Assembly (NCBI GenBank): GCA_023139025.1
Contig: JAGLOH010000092.1
Location: 1 to 7,780 of the forward strand
Direction: 5' to 3'
Length of the DNA: 7,780 nt
DNA from: Candidatus Heimdallarchaeota archaeon
GTDB taxonomy: Archaea > Asgardarchaeota > Heimdallarchaeia > Heimdallarchaeales > Heimdallarchaeaceae
Shown: positions 3,655 through 7,780 of the stretch, piece after piece
Layout: each line of letters begins with the position of its first letter
How positions within the stretch are numbered: position 1 is the first letter of the stretch
Made by a program: the position numbers and the translations under genes
Notes under the pieces: model-generated
Told to the model about the DNA's origin: nothing
What the model saw: only the letters and a program-made list of their open reading frames with translations
The model's database searches: none

Positions 3655-3804
3655 ATGATGTCAAATATTAGTCAGATAAAAAGAAAAGCTAGAATGGAAA
3701 AAGCAAGATCCTATTTTGGTATGTTTCTAGTTTATGCTATCTCCATATGTGTTTTAATAGTAATTGGATTGCTCTCCTTATCTGCTGTATCTCAGTCATT
3801 TTAA
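3655..3804 (+). CDS. TM2': 49-residue single-pass membrane protein, copy 2
   Basis: This paralogue of the protein at 2038 is also exactly 49 residues. It has a basic amphipathic N-terminal half (K9, R10, K11, R13, E15, K16, R18), Gly 22, and one membrane helix at about 22-45. The shared pattern is R-K-x-x-x-E-K-x-R...G-x-x-L-x-Y-x-I followed by an Ile/Leu/Val-rich helix with S-L near its end. GAGGTG at 3641-3646, 8 bases before ATG 3655, marks the start. An in-frame GTG at 3613 would add 14 residues upstream of that ribosome-binding site and would break the alignment with TM2. The gene follows a long structured leader, which suggests control after transcription, unlike its cassette 1 copy, which follows a terminator. 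Function unknown. Confidence 0.75.
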   Translation: MMSNISQIKRKARMEKARSYFGMFLVYAISICVLIVIGLLSLSAVSQSF

Positions 3805-3829
3805 GTATCATGTTGAATATTAGTCCTTA

Positions 3830-3847
3830 ATTCATTTTTTTTTGAAT
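3830..3847 (+). terminator. T-tract terminator after TM2'
   Basis: Nine consecutive T (3835-3843) are flanked by ATTCA and TGAAT, a short inverted repeat around the tract. Confidence 0.5.
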
Positions 3848-3861
3848 CCTGAAACAATCTT

Positions 3862-3914
3862 GAGAAAAAAAGGAGGAAAAGAAGAAGAAAGAGACATTAA
3901 TTTTTTATTAATGT
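3862..3914 (+). promoter_or_regulatory. Purine tract with orphan SD, then a 21-bp palindrome
   Basis: Bases 3862-3893 are all purines and contain AGGAGG with no start codon at usable distance. Directly after it, ACATTAAT (3894-3901) and ATTAATGT (3907-3914) are perfect arms around five T. This lies 30 bases before the gene at 3944 and may be its operator or promoter element. No clear TATA box is separate from it. Confidence 0.35.
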
Positions 3915-3943
3915 AAATCTACTACTAATTTAAGTGATTAATC

Positions 3944-4327
3944 TTGATAAATTCCATACTTCTCTATATAGGATCAGGTTTGATAATCGTTTGGGGTATC
4001 GCCCACATCTTTCCAACTAAGTCAATAGTCAAAGGATTTGGAGAAATATCTAAAGATAATAAGCTTATAATTACAATGGAATGGATAGCTGAAGGAATAA
4101 CTTTCATCTTTATTGGAACACTTGTAGTCTTTGTAACTGTTTTCGGTGATGTAACTACACTTATCCCCCAGATCGTTTTCTGGATTTCATCTGCAGTGCT
4201 TTTAATTATGGCTATTCTTTCATGCTTTACAGGTGCAAGAGTTCCAGTAATCCCTATGAAGCTGTGTCCCGTAATTAAAACAATTGTTGCAATCTTGTTT
4301 CTAGTAGGTAGTTTGCTTAAAGTCTAG
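3944..4327 (+). CDS. Four-TM membrane protein of unknown function
   Basis: This 127-residue protein has hydrophobic helices at about 4-23, 48-68, 73-95 and 107-125. A conserved-looking polar loop lies after helix 1 (W17-G-I-A-H21...P24-T-K, then G31-F-G-E-I-S), and M45-E-W-I-A-E-G opens helix 2. His21, Glu46 and Glu50 at membrane edges could bind a ligand or metal. I do not recognise a named family; the pattern resembles small conserved membrane proteins of archaea. The start is TTG 3944; no ATG is available before Met45, and AGTGA about 8 bases upstream is only a weak ribosome-binding site. It lies between TM2' and ZF3, ends at T-tracts, and has no copy in the other cassette, so it may be unrelated to the cassettes. 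Confidence 0.75.
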   Translation: MINSILLYIGSGLIIVWGIAHIFPTKSIVKGFGEISKDNKLIITMEWIAEGITFIFIGTLVVFVTVFGDVTTLIPQIVFWISSAVLLIMAILSCFTGARVPVIPMKLCPVIKTIVAILFLVGSLLKV

Positions 4328-4347
4328 CTGTAATACCTATCCTGAAG

Positions 4348-4355
4348 TTTTTTTT
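4348..4355 (+). terminator. T-tract terminator of the four-TM gene
   Basis: Eight T lie 21 bases after the stop codon, and a second run of six follows near 4365-4370. Confidence 0.5.
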
Positions 4356-4443
4356 GCGAAATGTCTTTTTTCAACCTAATCTTTTCTCTATTTCTATCGG
4401 AAATATCAATCTAACCTGTATTTTTCGTTTTTACTAGGAATAG

Positions 4444-4452
4444 CTTATATAT
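4444..4452 (+). promoter_or_regulatory. ZF3 promoter
   Basis: CTTATATAT is an archaeal TATA box predicting transcription start near 4473, giving a leader of about 60 bases. AGGTTGAAAA just after the predicted start is repeated in inverted orientation as TTTTCAACCT about 100 bases upstream, near 4367-4376. This may be a pair of distant regulator half-sites or chance. Confidence 0.5.
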
Positions 4453-4533
4453 TCTGTTGTTTTTTTCTGCATAAGGTTGAAAAGATACTTTAATATGTCG
4501 GTATGGATTCAATCATATAGGCAAGGGTTTAAT

Positions 4534-5010
4534 ATGCCAAAAATATCTAATGCTGAAAAATCATTTATAAGATCAATTGCAAGACGCTATGCAATGGGAT
4601 TATGGGTATCTCCCTTCAATGAAGGGCTATTAGTTTATTCAGAAACTTTTGAAGCACTGTATATTAGATCTGCCAGATGGAAATTCTGTCTTAAGTGTGG
4701 GATTATTGAACCTACCGAGTTAATGATTGATGATGGAGAGCTTGGTGGTGATAAGTATTCAGAAGAGAAGAAATCCGAATTAAGAGAGAGAATCCATGAA
4801 TGTACTTTAGGTGCGAATCGTTTTCCTGTTTTAATTACTACATCATGGTATAAACTGCGGGACTTCTTCATGTCAAAGAAGCATATACGAGCTCTAGAAA
4901 ATGCTGGAGTAACAGACAAACCAGGTCAGATACCAATAATACGAGAAATATTTGCAGTTGCAGAAGAAAACAAATTACCTGAAGCAATAAAAGTTGGAGA
5001 GACATCCTAA
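4534..5010 (+). CDS. ZF3: putative zinc-binding protein, C-x2-C...H-x-C family, copy 3
   Basis: This is the longest paralogue, at 158 residues. It keeps C52 and C55 in FCLKCG, but H88 and C90 come 19 residues later than in ZF1 and ZF2 because of an acidic/charged insertion (about 66-84, D-D-G-E-L-G-G-D-K-Y-S-E-E-K-K). The I-R-S-x-A-R-R-Y-A start of helix 1, Pro 27, G31-L, Y35, T-S-W at 103-105, the F-F pair at 111-112 and A-L-x-x-x-G-V are retained. The frame is open 19 codons further upstream to 4477, but starting at 4534 gives the same 11 residues before I-R-S as in the other two copies, with GGG 6 bases upstream as a weak ribosome-binding site. It has its own promoter and no adjacent B-TM1-TM2 operon downstream, so it may control the cassettes in trans or be a relic of a third one. 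Confidence 0.78.
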   Translation: MPKISNAEKSFIRSIARRYAMGLWVSPFNEGLLVYSETFEALYIRSARWKFCLKCGIIEPTELMIDDGELGGDKYSEEKKSELRERIHECTLGANRFPVLITTSWYKLRDFFMSKKHIRALENAGVTDKPGQIPIIREIFAVAEENKLPEAIKVGETS

Positions 5011-5309
5011 ATCTAAAGGAATATTCTCCATCCTTATTTAATTAGAGACTCTGTTTGTCTTTTTCTATCTTGGCAGTGATATCCTTTTGCAATCTATATC
5101 TATACATTCAGTTAAATACCGTTTCAGAAGGTTTAGTTCTTAAAGTTGCAATAACAAAGTCTTTTAAAGCTAGAAAAATTAAGTAGCTTAGAGTTGAGAA
5201 AGATAAGAAAAATAGAATTTCTATCTTTTTCAACAATTAAAACTATGAAAAAATTTGAAGCGAAAACATTCGTCACAATGATACTTAGTTTGATTAAAAA
5301 GATACACGA
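5011..5309. other. Intergenic region before the helicase
   Basis: No cassette-type operator or ribosome-binding site is visible. There are T-runs near 5056-5066 that could end ZF3 transcription, weak TATA-like stretches near 5093-5118, and a 13-base palindrome ATAGAATTTCTAT at 5212-5224 nested within AAAGATA/TATCTTT arms. The helicase promoter cannot be placed with confidence. Confidence 0.4.
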
Positions 5310-5313
5310 ATGA
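5245..5313 (+). CDS. Possible 22-codon leader ORF coupled to the helicase
   Basis: ATG 5245 opens a 22-codon frame with a basic product whose stop overlaps the helicase start as ATGA at 5310-5313. Such overlaps often couple translation, and helicase genes are sometimes controlled through their leaders. It has no ribosome-binding site and no known homologue, so it may be chance. Confidence 0.25.
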   Translation: MKKFEAKTFVTMILSLIKKIHE

Positions 5314-6608
5314 TACTAATGAAATTTAAAGATTACAAGATTAATGACCAAATAAAACAAGCTTTAGAAGAAATGGGAATTCGTACTCCCACAGATATTC
5401 AAGAAAAAGCTATCCCAGAGATACTTAAGGGAGAAAAAACACATATTTTGTCGCAAGCTAAAACAGGTACAGGAAAGACATTAGCTTTTGCTATACCAAT
5501 TACTGAAGAACTAGATCCAACTCTAAGAAAAATTCAAGCAGTTATTCTAGTTCCTACTAGAGAATTATGTAAACAAGTTTATACAGTAATTACCAAACTG
5601 AATAGACATAGAAGATTAAAAGCTGTCGAGATTTATGGAGGTGTATCCATAAATAGACAAATAGAAAATATACGCTCAGGAGCTCAAATTGCTGTAGCTA
5701 CACCTGGAAGACTAATAGATTTATTCAACAGAAAAGCAATTTCGTTCAGAGAAGTAAGATATGTAGTACTTGACGAGGCTGATCGCATGCTAGATATGGG
5801 CTTCCTTCCTGATGTTAATTACATTTTATTTGAAGCTATGAAAGACATCTATCCTAGATTTCTTCTGTTTTCAGCTACTATGCTACCAGAAGTAAAAGAC
5901 ATAATGCTTGATTATAGTTTGGAAGAGAACATTGTTGAGATAGATGTTAGTAGAGATGATTTGACTGTAGGTTCTTGCAAGCAATATTACTATGAAGTAC
6001 CGGATCCTAAGAAAAAATACAACTCTTTTGTTAATATTCTATTAAGAGAAAGACCAAAATCAAGTATTGTTTTTGTTAATACCAAAAGATGGGGTGCAAA
6101 CCTGGAGCAGAGACTGCGTAATGATAAAAGAATCCACATGAGAATAGGTTCGCTTCAGGGAGATATGTCACAAAGACAAAGAGAAATTTCTATGCGAGAG
6201 TTTAGAAAAGGTAAAATCAGTTGTCTTATTGCGACAGATGTTGCAGCAAGAGGATTAGACATCCCTCATGTTTCTCATATCTTCAATTATGATTTACCTG
6301 TTGGGAATCCAGAAAATTATGTTCATAGAATAGGAAGAACCTCAAGGATGGAAAGAGCTGGTGTCGCAATCTCTCTAACAGATCATGAAGAAAGGAATAT
6401 GATTAGACGTATCGAGATGTTCATGAAGAAAGATATCAGAAGATATTACTTGTACAAACAAGAAAGAGAACAAGATCGTGAAAGACATGGTCGATATCCT
6501 AAAACTAAACCTTCACCAGATAAAAAACCTTCACCAAGTCAGAAGCCAGAAGATTTCGAAGACGAAGACTATCCTGAAACGTTCGCAGATACATCCATTT
6601 ATGGGTAA
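5310..6608 (+). CDS. DEAD-box ATP-dependent RNA helicase
   Basis: This 432-residue protein is a complete DEAD-box helicase that uses ATP to unwind short RNA duplexes or remodel RNA-protein complexes in the cytoplasm. All motifs are present in order: Q motif with F6 and P27-T-D-I-Q31, Walker A AKTGTGKT (50-57), PTREL (82-86), TPGRL (131-135), DEAD (155-158), SAT (188-190), IVFVNT (253-258), ATDVAARGLDIP (308-319) and HRIGRTSR (339-346). The core is followed by a basic stretch (about 373-400), two K-P-S-P-type repeats and an acidic end, likely a flexible RNA- or protein-binding tail. It resembles the general archaeal/bacterial RhlE/CsdA-like group in size, but a precise role (ribosome assembly, cold adaptation, RNA decay) cannot be assigned. 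ATG 5310 and in-frame ATG 5319 are both plausible starts; neither has a ribosome-binding site. Confidence 0.97.
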   Translation: MILMKFKDYKINDQIKQALEEMGIRTPTDIQEKAIPEILKGEKTHILSQAKTGTGKTLAFAIPITEELDPTLRKIQAVILVPTRELCKQVYTVITKLNRHRRLKAVEIYGGVSINRQIENIRSGAQIAVATPGRLIDLFNRKAISFREVRYVVLDEADRMLDMGFLPDVNYILFEAMKDIYPRFLLFSATMLPEVKDIMLDYSLEENIVEIDVSRDDLTVGSCKQYYYEVPDPKKKYNSFVNILLRERPKSSIVFVNTKRWGANLEQRLRNDKRIHMRIGSLQGDMSQRQREISMREFRKGKISCLIATDVAARGLDIPHVSHIFNYDLPVGNPENYVHRIGRTSRMERAGVAISLTDHEERNMIRRIEMFMKKDIRRYYLYKQEREQDRERHGRYPKTKPSPDKKPSPSQKPEDFEDEDYPETFADTSIYG

Positions 6609-6612
6609 TCTC

Positions 6613-6658
6613 TTTTTTCTTTTATATTGATAAATAAGTTTTTTTATATTATTTTTTT
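6613..6658 (+). terminator. T-rich terminator of the helicase gene
   Basis: Three T-runs (near 6613-6618, 6639-6645 and 6652-6658) follow the stop codon, an arrangement typical of archaeal termination. The end also faces the convergent YHS gene. Confidence 0.55.
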
Positions 6659-6699
6659 GAAACTTATTATAATAAACTTGTTTCAGTTAGTAAACCCTT

Positions 6700-6894
6700 T
6701 TACTCATCTTCTAGTTCTTCAAAATTAAGACGAAAATGGGTCGAAGCCAAAAACCTTTCAGGATTCTTTATGAAAAGATTTAAGCAAGCTGTATCGCAAA
6801 AATACAATCTCTTACCATTATATGTTGTTTTGACCTCTTTTGTTGGTAGATCTCCTCCACAGCATGTTTTTAGTAATTTAGTCTGTTCACTCAT
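6700..6894 (-). CDS. YHS-domain metal-binding protein
   Basis: This 64-residue protein is essentially one YHS domain: T-C-C-G-G-D at about 10-15 followed by V-K-T-x-Y-N-G-K-R-L-Y-F-C-D-x-x-C-L-x-x-F-x-x-N-P-E-R-F. The paired cysteines at the start (C11, C12) and the later C33 and C37 are the likely metal ligands. YHS domains occur in copper- and heavy-metal-handling proteins and as stand-alone small metal chaperone-like proteins, so metal binding is well supported but the metal is not known. I prefer ATG 6894, with GGGAG about 10 bases upstream, over an in-frame GTG at 6915. It is convergent with the helicase and divergent from the YdhR-like gene, sharing a roughly 100-base promoter region with the latter. 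Confidence 0.88.
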   Translation of the reverse strand: MSEQTKLLKTCCGGDLPTKEVKTTYNGKRLYFCDTACLNLFIKNPERFLASTHFRLNFEELEDE

Positions 6895-6962
6895 CTTGAT
6901 AATTCTCCCAATCACAAATTATGAGTGTTGTGGATTAACAAAATTATTTTTTTGGTAGATAA

Positions 6963-6975
6963 CTACATTAAAAAG
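6963..6975 (+). promoter_or_regulatory. Promoter of the YdhR-like gene, possibly leaderless
   Basis: CTACATTAAAAAG contains a TATA-like stretch whose spacing puts transcription start at about 6994-6998, the same place as the ATG at 6998. No SD site exists upstream of that ATG, consistent with a leaderless mRNA. A minus-strand TATA-like stretch for the YHS gene may lie near 6938-6950. Confidence 0.4.
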
Positions 6976-6997
6976 AAAAAACGAACTAAGTCTCTTT

Positions 6998-7285
6998 ATG
7001 AAAGTGCTTACTTTTCATTTTAGAAGTAATATGTCATTCAATGAGATAATGAAATTAGCAGAGTCTAGAGAAAGTCAATACAAGGATGTACCGGGATTAA
7101 CACAGATAGTCTATATGAAAGATGAACGAATAAATCAATATGGTAGTATTATGTTCTTTGATAACGAGACCAATCTGAATAATTTTCGAACTTCCGAATT
7201 AGTAAAAAGCATTAAGGAAGTTTTTGATTTAATAGGCTTGCCAGAAATTAGAATTTTTGATGTGATTAAACAACTTACCTACTAA
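6998..7285 (+). CDS. YdhR-like monooxygenase-fold protein (dimeric alpha+beta barrel)
   Basis: The 95 residues match the layout of the YdhR/antibiotic-biosynthesis-monooxygenase-like fold: a first strand (V-L-T-F-H-F at 3-8), helix 1 with E-S-R-E-S-Q-Y, then V-P-G-L-T-Q-I-V-Y, a central strand Y-G-S-I-M-F-F-D with the following N-E-T...N-N-F helix, and a last strand P-E-I-R-I-F-D-V. The sequence K-D-V-P-G-L and the ending R-I-F-D-V are close to what is seen in E. coli YdhR. Members are small dimers, some of which oxidise aromatic compounds without cofactor while others have no proven activity. Substrate is unknown here. It is divergent from the YHS gene and convergent with the amidohydrolase. 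It lacks an SD site and may be leaderless. Confidence 0.8.
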   Translation: MKVLTFHFRSNMSFNEIMKLAESRESQYKDVPGLTQIVYMKDERINQYGSIMFFDNETNLNNFRTSELVKSIKEVFDLIGLPEIRIFDVIKQLTY

Positions 7286-7342
7286 GATTGATGCACCAAG
7301 ATAGCTATATTTCGCTTCCTAACGCCTATTGAGTTCTTTGTA

Positions 7343-7780
7343 CTATTTCATTGCTTCAATAACCCATTCAGGAACATTTGGTTTTACTTCAGATGCAATT
7401 GGAGACTCATATTTTGTTGAACTTAGTCTCTTATTCAATTCAGCCTTAGCCTCATCAACAAGTTCAATATTTTCCATAAACTCCAATGCTGTTAAAGCCA
7501 TCACTTTTGCTGCTGCTATCATTCCTTTGTGGCTTATACTAGTTGTACATTGAGTTACCTCTTGCCAAGAATGACCGGGAGTGCCTAAAATCACACATGA
7601 TGTTCCTATTTGTGAAGTCGGTACTATCCAGCTTACATCCCCTACATCAGTTGAACCAGGAAGAGTAAACTCTGGTAAGGTATTTGGGAGAATATCATCA
7701 AAGATAATTTTAGTTTTGATTTTTTCAATCATATCTTCTCCCAGTTCTTCTTCAAATGCTCCAAATGTGTTTAGTTCAGG
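7343..7780 (-). CDS. M20-family amidohydrolase, AbgB-like (C-terminal part)
   Basis: The frame is open to the window edge, so only the last 145 residues are present and the gene starts outside; an internal ATG at 7732 is not the start. The segment G-S-T-D-V-G-D-V-S-W, then G-T-P-G-H-S-W-Q and S-H-K-G-M...A-A-K-V-M-A-L-T-A is characteristic of the C-terminal catalytic part of p-aminobenzoyl-glutamate hydrolase subunit B (AbgB) and related M20 zinc peptidases. The His of G-H-S-W-Q is the expected metal ligand. Such enzymes hydrolyse amide bonds of aminoacyl or N-acyl amino acid compounds; the substrate cannot be told from this part. The gene ends at TAA 7343-7345, convergent with the YdhR-like gene, with about 55 bases between them. 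Confidence 0.92.
   Translation of the reverse strand, partial: PELNTFGAFEEELGEDMIEKIKTKIIFDDILPNTLPEFTLPGSTDVGDVSWIVPTSQIGTSCVILGTPGHSWQEVTQCTTSISHKGMIAAAKVMALTALEFMENIELVDEAKAELNKRLSSTKYESPIASEVKPNVPEWVIEAMK

Noticed and set aside
4477..4533. N-terminal extension of ZF3
   Set aside because: The other two paralogues begin at the position equivalent to 4534, and the predicted transcription start leaves almost no leader for 4477.
4635..4919. Minus-strand 94-residue open frame
   Set aside because: It is a shadow of ZF3, which is conserved in three copies.
6770..6958. Plus-strand open frame opposite the YHS gene
   Set aside because: The YHS domain on the other strand is clear; this frame has no recognisable features.
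7329..7553. Plus-strand open frame opposite the amidohydrolase
   Set aside because: It is a shadow of a strongly conserved AbgB-like sequence.

Overview
The window looks like an AT-rich archaeal chromosome segment. Promoters are archaeal in style (TATA boxes such as CTTAAATA, TTATATAT and CTTTAAAT about 25 bases before the expected start of transcription), terminators are T-tracts, GTG and TTG starts occur, and Shine-Dalgarno (SD) sites match the archaeal GGAGGTG type. An Asgard-type archaeon is possible, but no gene here proves the lineage.

Bases 1-5010 form a compact region of small, mostly unrecognised genes that repeats itself. Three paralogues of a C-x2-C...H-x-C putative zinc protein (called ZF1, ZF2 and ZF3 here) punctuate it. 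Cassette 1 consists of ZF1 (minus strand), a divergent control region with a repeated TTACTGCA operator-like motif, two tiny zipper-like proteins (A and B), two small soluble proteins, a one-TM protein with a repetitive outer domain (TM1), a hairpin terminator, and a 49-residue one-TM protein (TM2). Cassette 2 consists of ZF2, a control region with two copies of a 21-bp palindrome of different sequence, a second copy of B (B'), a short version of TM1 (TM1'), a terminator, a structured G+C-rich leader, and a second 49-residue TM2 (TM2'). A four-TM protein and ZF3 follow. The order control region - B - TM1 - terminator - TM2 is therefore present twice, with sequence similarity between corresponding genes.

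In the cassette control regions a palindrome or half-site lies directly beside the TATA box, the arrangement expected of repressor-controlled archaeal promoters. The motifs differ between promoters. My inference is a family of paralogous, separately regulated membrane-micropeptide operons. The ZF proteins or the B proteins are candidate regulators. Whether this serves stress response, defence, or an integrated element cannot be told from sequence alone.

Bases 5310-7780 are ordinary cellular genes: a DEAD-box RNA helicase, a small YHS-domain metal-binding protein (minus), a YdhR-like monooxygenase-fold protein (plus), and the C-terminal part of an AbgB-like M20 amidohydrolase (minus, running off the window). 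They lack the strong GGTG ribosome-binding sites of the cassette genes.
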